Positions 32,170 through 45,119 are shown, numbered from the stretch's first letter. The stretch is 64,000 bases of DNA from Mycoplasmataceae bacterium (GCA_029009155.1 JAQXJX010000027.1:1-64000), one strand, 5' to 3'. The notes: generated by a model not told the origin, from the letters alone. Program-made: numbers and translations.

Positions 32170-32319
32170 AATTTGAACTTATAATTTTAATTATAAAAAA
32201 CTTTAATTTTGTATTTTATCAAAATAATACCTAATATATTTTATTCTTATAAGCATTTATAGATATATAATTTAAATAATAATATAAGTATATAGATGTT
32301 AAGAAGTAAATGGGGTATT

Positions 32320-35300
32320 ATGAAAAATAAAAAAATTAAATTATTAGCTGCTTTTATTGGATCAATTTCAACTACTTTTGGTTCTATTTATGCCATTTCA
32401 TTAGCTCAAACAAATAATAAGAGTGAATTGGTATTAAGTCAAAATGATAAAAATGTTGATAATCATAAGAATTTTGCTTCTGCACCACTTCCACCTGAAT
32501 ATCATCAATTACCTTTTAGTAGTTTTGTATCTGGAAACAATATTAAAGGTGACCTTATTTATGAAATTAATGAAGAATGTAAAACAATTAGAATCGTTGG
32601 TTCTAACTTAGTATCTGGTGACAATGTTAGATTCTTCCCTCGTGTTTCAATTCAAGGTGGAGAATATTCATATGCAGTCACAGCAATTAATAATCATGCC
32701 TTTGATGGTTGTAGCCAAATAACAGGTATGATTACTTTGCCAGAAGAATTAGTAACAATTGGTGATTATGCTTTTAATGGATGTACTGGAATTACCGGAA
32801 CTTTAAAAATTCCAAGTTCAGTAACAACCATTGGTGATCATGCATTTGATAGATGTACTGGATTAAACTTAAGCTTAGTATTACCTAATAGATTAAAATA
32901 TTTGGGTGATTATGCATTTTCAAATTGTAGTAGTATTCAAGGTACTGTTAAAATTAGTAATTTTATTACTCCATTTGAATGCAAAATTGGCCGTTATGCC
33001 TTTGAAAGCTGCACTCATATAGAAAAAGTAATTTTACCAAATAATATTACTAAAATTGATACTGGTGCTTTTATTAGTTGTACAGCTTTAAAAGAAATCA
33101 ATCTTCCTGAATCACTAGAAGTTATAAATGATTCAGTATTTAAAAACTGCTCATCCTTAAAATTTGATAACCTTAACTTGCCAGAGAATTTAACTACTAT
33201 AAATGTTTCTGCGTTTGAAGGTTGTTCTCAAATTACTGGAACTTTAACTATTCCAAATTCTATTACACAAATAAGAGGTTATTGCTTTAAAGGCTGCTCA
33301 AATATTGAAAATATTGTTTTTCCTGAAAAATTAGAAGTTATTAATACTCAAGCTTTTTATGGTTGTAATAAAATAACTTCTGTAGATTTTCCTGAAACAT
33401 TAGAAAGAATTGACAAAGAAGCTTTTTTCCAATCAGTAAATACTTCATTAACATCAAGTTTAAAAATTCCTGCATCAGTTAAAATGATTGGTGATCATGC
33501 TTTTTATAATTCAGCCAATACATCTACAGAGATCAAATATACAGTTGAAGGCATTGGGTTAAATGTATGATGTTTAGGTCTTATTGGTAATGGTTCTATA
33601 ACTTTTAGTAATCTTAAAATTAAAGATGGAACTTATGCTATTGCTGAAAGTGCTTTTGATAACTCCGAATATCATAATAAATCATTAATTAATGCAGGAC
33701 TATCTCTTCCTTCATCTTTACAATATATTGGATACTATGCTTTTCGAAACCAAGGTATAACATCAATATCTGGAATGGGAGCAACAAAAATTTACAAAAT
33801 TGGTGACTATGCTTTTGATGGTTGCAATAATTTAACTGGCAAAATTGATATTCCAAATAAAATTGCATGCATTGGTGCTTTTGCCTTTAAAGATTGTAGT
33901 AAAATTACATCATTAAATATTAATGCAGATTCAAGCCGAAATTATACATGTTCAATTGAAAGAAGTGTATTCGAAAATTGTAGTTCATTAACAGGACGTT
34001 TACTAATACCTAGTTATGTTGATTTTATCGGTGATAAGGCATTCTATAATACAAAATTTTCTAAGGATTCAAGCAACATTCTTTATTCAAGTGGTGAAGA
34101 TATTGGTTATAGTAAATGATGTATCGGTATAGTTAATAGCACAGAAGTTCCGACAATTAAAGATTTACCAATTGATAATGGTACAGTTGGTATTGCAGGT
34201 GGTGCTTTTGAAGAATATCAAAATTTATCATCTGTTACTTTTATTGGACCTAATGCTAAATATATAGGCCCTTTGGCTTTTAAATCATGTGTTAACCTTT
34301 CTTCTATTCAATTATCTTCAGATTTGGAAGGAATATATGATTATGCTTTTGATGCTTGTACTTCATTAGCTGAAATTCCTTTTAATGTTGTTAATAATCC
34401 TAAATTAAAATTTATTGGTGATGGTGCCTTTAATAATTGCTCTAATATGAAAGGATCTGTTCAAATTGGAGATAATGTTTATTCACTTGGTGATGTTGCC
34501 TTTAGTGGTTGTAAAAATGTAATTGAAGCAATAATTACAGGAACTGATAATTTAGCTATTGGTAATAGAGTATTTCAGGATTGTGAGTCAATGACTAGTA
34601 TTTCAATTAATAATGAAAACTTAGCAACTATTCCAAGTAATTTTGCTTCAGGTTGTAAAAAAATAATTAAACTTGATTTACCTAATAGTCTAAAAGAAAT
34701 TAATTCAAGTGCATTTCAAAATTGTATTGGTCTTACATCAATTTCTTTACCAAAATGAATAAAAACTATTGGTGATTCCGCTTTTGAAGGATGTAAGGGA
34801 TTAAACACAATCGGTTTACCAGATTCATTATCAACAATTGGTAAAAAAGCTTTTAAAGATTGTGTAAATTTATGTGATGAAGATAGATTAGTTATTCCAA
34901 GCGCAGTAAAAGAGATAGGATCAAATGCATTTAATGGATGTATTAATATTTCAAAAATGAAATTTGAATCTATGGAAGCGCCAATATTACATAGTAATTG
35001 ATTATTAGAAGACGAAAATGTTCCATCAAGTACAAAGATTGAATACCATTTTGGTGCTAAAAATAATTATTTCAATGCAAATTTAGAACAAAGATTAGAT
35101 TTTTCTAAATATTATGATTTAACAGACTTTAATGTAGATATTGAAAAAACATCATTTAATTGTGTTCAAAATGCAGAAGATAAAATTGACTTAGTCTGTC
35201 ATGTTACAACTAATGATGGTGCAAGCAATTATGTTCAATATTCATTAACTCCAGCAGGTGAATTAGATAAAATGCCTTCATGAATTAGTATTGATTCAGC

Positions 35301-35544
35301 AACTGGAATAATTTCCATTAAAGAAGATTCATCATTAGGTACATATAAGTTTAACTTAACTGTAGCTTCACAACAAGATGAAAATTTTAAAGTAACTAAA
35401 ACAATTACAATTAATGTTAATAAAATGTCAATTTGAGATAATTGATGAATTTGAATTATTGTTGTTGTATGCTTGGTAACAATTATTGGATCAATAGCTT
35501 TATTAATGATTGCCACAAGTAAAGGAAATAAAAAATATAAATAG
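32320..35544 (+). CDS. Large BspA-like LRR surface protein with C-terminal membrane anchor
   Basis: A 1074-residue protein. The signal or anchor helix is KLLAAFIGSISTTFGSIYAI. More than twenty LRR units follow (TIGDYAFNGCTGITGTLKIP, TIGDHAFDRCTGLN, KIGDYAFDGCNNLTGKIDIP). A Ser/Asp-rich Ig-like segment near residues 960-1035 contains PSWISIDSATGIISIKED, the He_PIG-type signature. The C-terminus has a helix IWIIVVVCLVTIIGSIALLM and a short basic tail. An in-frame ATG at 32296 would add eight residues; 32320 is preferred because it gives the normal MKNKK signal start and has GGGG upstream. Confidence 0.88.
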
Positions 35545-36221
35545 TCAATAATTAAATCACTATAAATGATTTTTATAAGCTAATGTTACATATTTGTAAT
35601 GTTAGTTTATTTTTATTAATATTAGATTAAAAAAATATGAAATCAAATGATTCAATAAAGTATTTTAAATCATATACAACATAATTATCAACTAGTGCAA
35701 AAGAATTATTGACCGCACAATATACATAGAATTTATTGTCAATTTATATAGAAATTTAATGTTATTTATGATCTAAAAATAATTAATTAATAAAAAATCA
35801 TTACATAGTAATGAAATTATTTTTTTTAAGTTTTTATCAATTTTATTTTTTTGTTCATATAATTAACTTTTGGAATGACATCTGCAAAAAATGTGATTCT
35901 AAAAACATTAACAAACATATAGATATGAAAAACTTACAAATAATCAAGAATTTTGGATTTAAATCGTCTAACATTGCTAGATTATTTGATCGTGCAATTA
36001 AGTCAAATCAAATTTGCTTTTATTATTGTCTTAATTCCTTCAATATGCTTGAAATTGCAGATCATAGGAATGATTAAGAATTACAGAAATTATTATTTTA
36101 TTTACATAGTTTAGTAATGCTTAATTAACAAAAATTATGCAAACTAAACTTTTTAAAAGCATTAGTGAATTAAATCTATATGTTTCTTAATAAACAAGAT
36201 GAAATTTAAGAGGTAATAAAA
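35545..36221. other. Intergenic region with one doubtful small ORF
   Basis: This 677-bp stretch has a weak interrupted hairpin just after the upstream gene (arms near 35579 and 35600). A plus-strand frame at 35811-36077 (88 codons, starting MKLFFLSFYQFYFF) has no ribosome binding site, no family resemblance and a composition that could be chance. I see no RNA gene or repeat. Confidence 0.5.
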
Positions 36222-37088
36222 ATGAAAATCAAAAAATGGAAAGGATTACTAACTGGAATTGCCTTAGTTGGTACAATAACTTCAGCAATTTCTCTTAGTG
36301 CTAACAAAAACAATACAACTCAAACAACAACTAATTTAGGTGTTTCAAAAACAACAGTTGATTATTCACTAGTTGAAAAAATGATGAGTAAATTAACTCC
36401 AAAATTACTTAGTAGTAATTCAAGTGAAAGTAAACTAACTCCACAACAAGAACAAAAAGTAAATGAGTTGCAAAAACAATATTTAAATTTATTTAAAACA
36501 AACAATTATTCTTTAGAAGAAATTCAATCTTATATGTGTGAAAACTTCCCACAATATAAAGAAGAATACGAAAAACAAACTACAACTACTTATAAAGCAT
36601 ATTCTACTTATTCTTTAATAGGTACTAATAATAATGAAAGTACTAGTACTACTGAACTTCAAGAACAAGTTAAAAGTTTAAAAATTCAAAGAGGAATTTT
36701 AATTGGTGCATGTGCTGCAGCATCTGCGGCAGCTGCAGTATTTTATGGATTAGCATTTTGAACAGTTTGTGCTACTTTACCAGCTGCAGCAGCAGCTACA
36801 ACTTTGGCTGCAACATTAGGCATTCTACAACATAAAATTTATAAATTAATTACCAAAATTGAAAGTATTACAGTTGCTGGTAGTGTAGTTTCTATATCAG
36901 TAAAAGGAGAAATTATCAGCATAATTTCTAGTGTTTTGGACTATCTTGGAATTGTAGGTTCTGTTACAGGTGCTTTAACATTGGCAGATTTTTCAAAATC
37001 AACAACAGTTATTATTGCTACAGTATCAGCAACATGTTGTGCATTAAGCGCTGTACTTTTAACAATACAAAAAATTCTACAAGACTAA
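36222..37088 (+). CDS. Secreted or membrane protein with Ala/Gly-rich hydrophobic C-terminal half
   Basis: A 288-residue protein. The signal segment is GLLTGIALVGTITSAISLSA. A polar Thr/Ser/Gln-rich region (about residues 30-150) follows, with a predicted helical stretch KLTPQQEQKVNELQKQYLNL. Then come long small-residue hydrophobic helices: GILIGACAAASAAAAVFYGL, LPAAAAATTLAATLG, VVSISV...IISIISSVLDYLGIVG, and TTVIIATVSATCCALSAVLL. This layout is reminiscent of membrane-inserting toxins or bacteriocin-like proteins, but no family is recognised. An AGAGGT site precedes the ATG. It stands alone with its own downstream terminator. Confidence 0.78.
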
Positions 37089-37200
37089 TAAAATAATAAA
37101 ATGTTTTGTAATATTGGTTTTTATACTCATTACCTAAATGTATAAAAATCAAGAATGTAAAACTATATTAGATAATTTAATTAGTTCAAAAAAATATTCA

Positions 37201-37232
37201 AAGAGTATGGAAATTAAACCATACTCTTTTTA
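37201..37232 (+). terminator. Rho-independent terminator
   Basis: A perfect 10-bp stem AAGAGTATGG/CCATACTCTT is followed by TTTTT, 112 nt after the Ala-rich protein gene. Confidence 0.88.
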
Positions 37233-37292
37233 ATTACGATTTGAAGTTTAACAGACTTATTTATTATTAACCTTTTAAACTATAATAAAGCT

Positions 37293-38477
37293 ATGAAAAT
37301 TAAAAACAATATTTATTGAATTGGAGAATTAAATCCATTATTAAGAAAATTTGATATAGTGATGGAAACACAATGAGGTACCAGCTATAACTCTTATCTA
37401 ATAAAAGATGAGTTAGGTGATGTTATAGTTGATACAGTTCATGAACGTTTTTGTGATTCTTTCATTAATAAAATTAATGAAATTAGCAATGTTAATAACA
37501 TCAAATATTTAATAGTAAGTCATTGTGAACCAGACCATTCTGGTTCTATTGCAACTTTATTAAAATTAAATCCAAATATTCAAATTTTTTGTTCTTTCAC
37601 TAGTGAAAAGTTTTTAAAAGATATTACTAATTTGAATAATTTAAACATACATGTAGTAACTAATAATGAAGAACTAAAATTAAAAAACCATACTTTTAAA
37701 TTTTTTTTAGCTCCAAATTTACATTGACCTGACACAATGTTTACATATTTAGAAAATGAAAAAATGTTATTTACATGCGATTTTTTAGGTTCTCATTTTT
37801 GTGAACCTAGAATATTTGACTATAATATTTCTTATCCACAAAAATATAGTGAAGCATTAGAACATTATTATTATGCAATAATGTCACCTTTTAAAAGATT
37901 TATTTTAAAAGGCTTAGAAATTGTAAATAGTTTAAACCCTGAATATGTTTTAAATAGTCATGGTCCTATTCTTACAAAAAATCATTATTTACCTATTGTA
38001 TTAAAAAAATATTATGAATTAACTAACAAAAAAAGTGAGTTAGTCGTTCCTGTTTTTTATGTTTCTGCTTACCAATTTACTGAACAATTAGCTTTATCAA
38101 TTGTTGAAGGAATAAAAGAATGTAACTTTAAACCATTATTAATTAATTTAGAAACATTTGACTTTAATCAAGCTATTGAAATTATTAATAATAGTTCCAA
38201 ATTCTTTATTGGTAGTCCAACAATAAACAGAAAAGCATTACCGATTATGATTAATTTAATTGCTAATATTGATCTAATTAATGCAAATGGTAAATCATGT
38301 TTAGTATTTGGTTCATATGGTTGAACAGGTGAAGCAAAAGATCAATTAATTAGTTTATTAAAATCATTTAGAATTATGACTAGTGATCTATCTTTTAATG
38401 TTAAATTTAAACCAACAAAAGATGATTTGATTAAAGCAAAAAATAATGCAATTAAATTTTTAAAAGAAAATTGTTAA
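37293..38477 (+). CDS. Flavodiiron protein (FprA/A-type flavoprotein)
   Basis: A 394-residue protein. The N-terminal metallo-beta-lactamase-like domain has the diiron ligands in SHCEPDHSGS (H77, E79, D81, H82), NLHWPD (His), CDFLGSH (Asp) and LNSHGP (His). The C-terminal flavodoxin domain begins at VPVFYVSAYQFTEQLALSIV and holds FGSYGWTGEAK. Flavodiiron proteins reduce O2 to water and/or NO to N2O using FMN. The electron donor is not in the window. It is probably an oxygen or NO defence enzyme of a host-associated anaerobe or microaerophile. Confidence 0.92.
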
Positions 38478-38610
38478 ACTTTAAGTTTTATTACTATATT
38501 TGATTTTTACTTGTTAGTTGATTTATGATTGTCATTTTTAATTAAACATTCATCCAATATCTGATTAAGATAGTTTTTTATAAAAGATATTCTTGACTTT
38601 AATCTAATTT

Positions 38611-38646
38611 ATCCATAATCATTTGTATAGATTATGGATATTTTTA
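38611..38646 (+). terminator. Rho-independent terminator
   Basis: A perfect 10-bp stem ATCCATAATC/GATTATGGAT with a 9-nt loop is followed by ATTTTT, about 135 nt after the flavodiiron gene. Confidence 0.85.
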
Positions 38647-39084
38647 ATAACTTGAATAAGTTTATTGATCTTTCAGCCCTAAAAAATAAATAATATTTTT
38701 ATAAAAATATTTGGTATAAAATATATGTACAAATTTTAGTAATTAAATATTAGTCTAAATTCTAATTAGATTTTAATATGAAATTAAAGTTAACTATCCA
38801 TGAAGCTGTAATTATATTATCAGCTTTAGAGGTTTATTATTAGATGTTAATACATCAAACACAAGCAAGTAAGAGATTAATGATTTGATCAATAAGATAT
38901 GTAATTTAAAACATATCAATATTGACCCCTAATGTTTTAAAGACTAGTAAATTAAGAAAGAAAAGAAAAGGAAAATAAACATTAACAATAATAAAAAGAA
39001 TATAACATTTATTATTCAATAATACAGAATAAAAAATATTGTTAATTATTATTGCCTAAAAAAGCTTGTAAATTATTAAAATAA

Positions 39085-39620
39085 TTTGAATGATTTTTGG
39101 TGTAGCATTATCAAGATTACTAATCATTTTAATAACCACAAGTTATTGTTTAATAGGCAGTTCTGTTAATTCAATATTTGGAACAATTGGCATTTTATCC
39201 TAGATAAAATAAGAAATATTAAATAAAAAGATTATTGAATGTAATACTATTACAAATAGAAATCAGGAATCTATTATTAATGGGTATTGGTTGAACATTT
39301 TTATTATGTTTTTTAATAACTCAACCATGGAAGAAATATTATTAACCAAAGTTATTTTAGTGAGATTTTATGATTATACTTTATAACATAATCCAATTTG
39401 GTTTCATACTTACTATATTAATAACTTTTTTTGATTACTTTCTCCTTAGTGATATTTAAAACAATTCTAATGAAGATGGTATTGATTGTTGTTTTTTGGA
39501 TATATCAATCAAGACATCAAATTTTTAAACATGCAATAGCTTTAAATATTAACATTTATAACTATATGGATAATAGTTGATTTTGTTCTTTATTATCTAT
39601 ATTTGCTTTAGTTTAAAAAA
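39085..39620 (+). pseudogene. Probable remnant of a multi-TM membrane protein
   Basis: At least four hydrophobic, Leu/Ile-rich peptides occur in changing plus-strand frames, separated by stops (see the region entry). No single frame is open for more than about 40 codons. The original protein cannot be named. Confidence 0.35.
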
Positions 39621-39764
39621 GTTATTTATTAAATAAAAACAGTATGTTAGATTTTAATTAACTTACTCAAGATGTTTTTTATATACAAAAATTGGTGTAA
39701 ATTGCCTTTATAATCCATTTGATATAATAATATATATTTATATATTAGGTTAAAAGTAAGTATT

Positions 39765-42700
39765 ATGAAGAGAGTGATTATTAAGTTTTTATCAATATTA
39801 AGTTTATTATTTATATTTTGCAGTTTTATTTGTTCTATTCAAAAAAACACTTGTAATTCAAATGGTAATGACAATTTATCTACTTCTTTAAATAATACTA
39901 AATCTGAAGAAAAACAGACTCAAAAAGTTGACAAAAAACAAGAGGAAGGAAATGACAATAAGAAGCCTAAGTTAACTACTGATTATATAGTATTAACATG
40001 ATCAGGAACATATACATATGGACAATCGCCAGGTTGAGTAACAATTTGTGAAACAAGAATTCTAATGGACGAGTGTTATGCTTCTCCTAGTAGTCAACTT
40101 CCCATTGGTTTTAAATTAGATTATGATGGAGATAAAACTTTTAGCATCATTTGGTCCAGTTCTGCTAATCTAGGTACTTATAATTTTATTGTAACTGCAC
40201 ATAATGTTTGAGGAGAGGGATTAAAAATTAACTGTACTTTAACAATACAATATGCAAATCCAACAGGGTTTAGATATCCAAGTGATCAGCGTAGGATAAA
40301 TGGTAGTAGTTTTGATGTTTCTGCGTCATTTTCAAATTACCCTTATATATCTCCTTCAAATAATCGATTTACTTGATCAGTTAATGATCCAAGTATTTTA
40401 TCATTTTCAACTACCTCAACTACCTCAACAACTATTACATGTTTAAAAAAAGGAACTGCAGTAGTTACAGTTAAAAGTAATACAAATACAGCAACCTTTA
40501 ATGTATATGTAGAATACACTCAGCCTGATACAATTGATTTAAATACTTATCAAGCCACAATTAAAGCAGAACAAAGTTTTCAAATTAAAGCTAATTTAAG
40601 CCATAGTGCTGGAGAAACTATTGATTCTGATAATATAATCAATTGAACTTATTCATGTGATTCTACTGTATTGACTTTAAGTTCCAATGTAAGTAAAAGT
40701 GATGAATTTATAACTGTTACTATATTAAAAAAAGTATCTGAAACAATAGAATTAACTGCAACATATGAATATGTAGATGGGAGTAGTTCTATCTCTGCTT
40801 CTTGTATTATCACAACAGATTGAGCAGATATTACCGAAACTTCTATTAGTAAAACATCAGAAACAATTGATAAGAATACAACTACAAGTTTGTATGCATC
40901 AATTGTTAAAGGTCAATTAAATAATATTAATCCTGATTTACAATATTTTACTTGAACTTCAAGTAATCCTAATGTTGTAAAAATTAGTGCTAATCGAACA
41001 GAAAGTGGTGAAATAATTGAATGTCTAGGATTACAACAAGGTAGTTCAATTATTACTGCTACATCTGCAAATAACATTGAAGTATCATGTGTAATTACTG
41101 TTGAATATGCGACAATCAAAAAGATAACAATTAATACTACAAGTTTAGATAAATGTGAAGGTGAAACATTTGAATTATGAGCTGACATTGATAATGTAGA
41201 AAATATTGATCCAGCTTACAATAAAATTACTTGAACTTCAAGTAATCCTAATTTAATTGAAGTGCCAAATCAATCAGTTTCTGGAGAAAAAATAAGTTTA
41301 TTTGTAAAAAGCTCTCCAACAATAGGCCAAGTAACTTTAACAGCCACTACAATTAATAATATTTCAGTTAGTTGTTTAGTTAATGTTAGCTTTGCCAAAG
41401 TTACTGATGTTTCTGCTGAAAGTTATGATAAAGAAATTGATTTAAATGGTACTACAACCATCTATGGTTGATTAGATAACCAAGATTATGTAGATCCAAA
41501 CTTAACTTTTAAATGATCTTGTAATGATCCTTCAATTAAGTTAGATAAAATACAAACCAAAAAGAACGAATCTGTCAAAATTACTTCTTCTGGTTTGCCT
41601 TTAAGTAATCCTGTGATAATTAATGCCTTATATGAAGGTGATGAAGGTACATTTAAGAGTAAAGATATTTTATTATATGTAAAAGATATTCCAATTACTT
41701 CAGCTGCTATTACACCTAATTTATATCAAGCTTCATTAGGTGAAATAATTGATGGTCAAATAACTTTTGCATATAACAAAACAGCTTACCCAAAACAAAA
41801 TGTTACTTGAAGTGTTGATGATCCTAGTAAGCTTCAAATTATTGGAGATGCAACTATTCCTGCTAATGTTGCTCCAAAAATTGAAGTTTTAGCAAAACCA
41901 GATAGACCTGGTGATTCATTAATTATTTATGCAACTTATTTTGATGGATTGGAAACAAAAACTATTCAAGGAAATATTATTGTTGCATTTGCTTATCCTG
42001 AAAGTATATCAATAAACACAGGATATAAGACACAATTAAATGGTACAGCTAAGCAATCAGGTTCTGCACCTGAAAAGATTAGTAGTACAATTTTACCATC
42101 TAATGCAGTACAAAAATGTAAATATGAGTTAAAAAGTGATACTATAATCCCAAGCTGATTACATATTAATGATGATGGTTTAATCTATTGAGATGATGAT
42201 TGTTCTATTGGTACTTATAACTTCTTTGTTAAAGTCTCTACATCAATAAAAGATATTTCTGGTAACATTTTATCAGTTAATACTCAACAAATTACTTTAA
42301 CTATTGATTCTGCTAGTGTAGAATCAATGGAAATTATTAATGGTCCTGTTGATGATCAAACTAATGAAATTAAAGGATGATTAGATCAACCTAATGTTTG
42401 TACTCCATTTAAAGCTGTAATTGCTCCATCAGGAGCACAACAAACAGTAGATTGAAAGTTAGTTAATGTTGATGGAAGTGAATGACTTTCAAAACCTAGT
42501 TGATTATCAATTAATACTGATGGTAGAATTGAATGAACAAATCAATGTACTTTAGGTAAATGAACTTTTAAAGTTCAAGCAACTAGTAAAGGTACTACTG
42601 CATCAGGAAAAAGTTTAGTTAAATTAAGTAATAAAGATTACAACTTAGTAATTAAAAGTCCTAGTGCAACAGGAATTTCATTTACAAGAATTCCATCTGA

Positions 42701-43781
42701 TAAATCTGCAATGCTTTCTAATCAAAGAGAACAATTAGATTCTCCTTTTACAGCACAAATTACTCCATATAATGCAAGACAATTAATCAACTATAACATT
42801 GAAAGTATTCAAAAAAATATTGATGGTAAATATGAAGATATTATTAAACCAAATTGATTAAATATTGATAACAATGGATATGTATATTGACAAAATATAG
42901 GTAATGATAAAGTTCAAAATGGAAAATACCGTTTTAAAATTAAAGCTTCATCATATGAAAGTAAAGATATTAATGTTGTATCCGATTATGTAAGCTTATC
43001 TATCTTTTATGCAACCCCTACTGATATTGAATTAACACCATCTACTATTGATCATTTAACTAATATTCAAGCATTAATTAATAAATCAAGTAATTCAGCT
43101 GAAGTTACTGGATATAATTTTGAAGGATTAGTACAACCATATGAATTAACTCAACAAGATTTAATTTGATCATTATCAGGACCAAATAACCTTATTAGTG
43201 AATATGGTATTCATTTTGGTAAAAAAGAAAATAATGAAAACCCAACTGCAATTTATTGAAATGATAAAATTAACTCTCCAATCCACCTTGATTTGAAAGT
43301 TAATGCTAAAACAATAAGTGGTTCTTTACAAAAATCATTTGATATTAATATCAACTTTGATTATGCTAAAGTTAAAGAAATTAATTTAAATAAACAATTC
43401 TTTGAATTTGATAAAGTAGATTTATCACAAGAATGAAACGGTGAATTAATTAGTTTTGTTAATGATGTAAATTCTCTTAATAGTGATGAAAAATTATTCT
43501 GATCTGTTTCTGATAACACAGCAGTATATCTTGAACATGATGAAACTATTATTGATAAAACTAATGGTTCAATGAACCACTTTAGAATTTTAAAAGATAA
43601 TTACTTTGGTTTTAAATATAAGATTTATTGTAAAAACAGTGAAGGTAATGTAGTGAAAGAAATCACATTATATAAACCATTCCCATTATGACTTCTTTTA
43701 CTTATTAGCTTATATTCATCATTTGTGATTGCAGGTATAATTGTAAACATTGTAGTACAAAAGAAAAAACAAACCAAATAA
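39765..43781 (+). CDS. Giant surface protein with repeated bacterial Ig-like domains
   Basis: A 1338-residue protein. The N-terminal hydrophobic segment KFLSILSLLFIFCSFICSIQ is followed by a low-complexity Lys/Glu/Gln linker. Several BIG2/Ig-like units follow, each with a 'TWTSSNPNVVKIS' or 'FTWSVNDPSILSFS' strand and a 'GTAVVTVKSN' strand. The C-terminus is a helix LLLLISLYSSFVIAGIIVNI with a KKKQTK tail. The DNA coding for TWTSSNPN is repeated nearly exactly at about 40949 and 41229, a sign of internal duplication. Most Trp codons are TGA. It is probably an adhesin-like surface protein; this is inference. Confidence 0.88.
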
Positions 43782-43830
43782 CTAGAATTAAATGATTTGT
43801 TTTTAAAAAAAGCAATAAATAAGCTAATTA

Positions 43831-44994
43831 CTATTTTTTAGCTGTAGCAAGTGAAGTATATTTTAAACTTAAAGAACTTGCAATATCAGAATTTGTTAGA
43901 TTACCTCTATATGTCATAACTGCATGTGATAGAGTTTTATCTTTACTAATTGAATCAATTAGACTCTTTTCTGATGATTTAGCTAATTGAATGAAGTATT
44001 TAGTGTTAAGACCACTAATTGCATCACTAATAACTTTTGGAAATAAGCTAGAAATGTGTTCAATTGTTACACAAGCAACTCCACTAATAGTTTGGAATTG
44101 CTTTTTAATATTAGCTGGTTTTGTTTCAACATCACTACTAAAGCCTGTTTCAACTGCAAGATCTACAAACACTGAACCTTTTGGCATTGATTCAAGCATT
44201 CCATTAGTAATTTTTGCAACAGTTTTAACTGTAGGTAATTGATTAGTAGCGATTAAAACATTAGTATTTTTCATTTCTTCAACTAAATTTTCATGAGAGA
44301 AATGAACTGTTTTAAAAGTACTATTAAATGCTTTAGTTAAAGCAACAATCTTTTTATCTTTAGTTAAATCTGCAAGAATTTCATCATCTTGATCAATATA
44401 AGTTACATTTGCTCCCATTGCTAATGCTTGAATTGCTGCAAAATATCCTGAGTAAGAATAGTTTAAGATTGTAAAGTTAGCATTTTTACCGTTTTCATCA
44501 ATTTTTGCAATCGATTGACCAACAGCAAATTTATTTTTTGCTTTAGAAAGGTAATCAGCTGCTAATATTGGTGCATAACTACCTTTAATTTTTTCATTTG
44601 GAATAATAAATTCATATATTGAATCTTTACTAATTGCTTCAATACCAATAGATGAAATGTTATTTTTTAACATAAAATACATTTCTTTTGTATTGTTAAC
44701 AAGGTATTGATAACCTCAAAAGAAAATATTAGGGTTAGCAATAGTAAATAATTTTTTATTTCTATTAACAGTAACTGTTGCAATTATGTCTATTTTATCA
44801 ATAACTTCTTTTGTTACTTTATTAATAATAGTAGCTCCAGCACTAATATACTCTTGATCTGTATATCCAGCAGTTAAACCTGCATTTTTTTCTACATAAA
44901 CAACTATTTTATTTTCAATAAGTTTCTTAATATCACTAGGGATTAAACAAACACGGTTGTCTTTTTTTTCTTTTAAAACTAATATTCTTAACAT
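43831..44994 (-). CDS. Alanine dehydrogenase/transhydrogenase-alpha-like protein, catalytic residues altered
   Basis: A 387-residue protein. MLRILVLKEKKDNRVCLIPS, AGLTAGYTDQEYISAGATII and MTYRGNLTNSDIASSLSLKY match the AlaDH/PNT family from end to end. The usual GxGxxG of the NAD site is NYSYSGYFAAIQALAMGANV. The YLHLA-type His is QYLVN, the KVKEP-type Lys is missing (TVTVNR), and VDxAIDQGG reads VDLAVETGF, closer to transhydrogenase alpha. It may be a divergent enzyme or a pseudoenzyme. Neighbouring genes give no clue. It is transcribed divergently from transketolase. Confidence 0.8.
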
Positions 44995-45119
44995 ATTTCT
45001 GTATTTCTTAAAATGATAAAGTTAAATAATTATATAAAATATATCTAACTATAAAAGTTCTTTAAATTAATTTAAATTACTTTAGTAATTTTCTAAAAAA
45101 AGCTATTAAGGGATTCCTA

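Larger units (their letters stand above)
38478..39764. other. Long gene-poor region with remnants of a membrane protein
   Basis: No intact gene is present in 1287 bp. Besides the terminator at 38611, the stretch 39085-39620 contains short hydrophobic frames broken by stops and shifts, for example IFGVALSRLLIILITTSYCL, LLMGIGWTFLLCFLITQPW and NIIQFGFILTILITFFDYFL. They look like pieces of one decayed multi-helix membrane protein. The rest is featureless AT-rich DNA. Confidence 0.5.

Noticed and set aside
35811-36077. An 88-codon frame starting MKLFFLSFYQFYFF
   Set aside because: There is no ribosome binding site, no recognisable family and no conserved spacing. It may be chance in AT-rich DNA, so it is mentioned only in the region entry.
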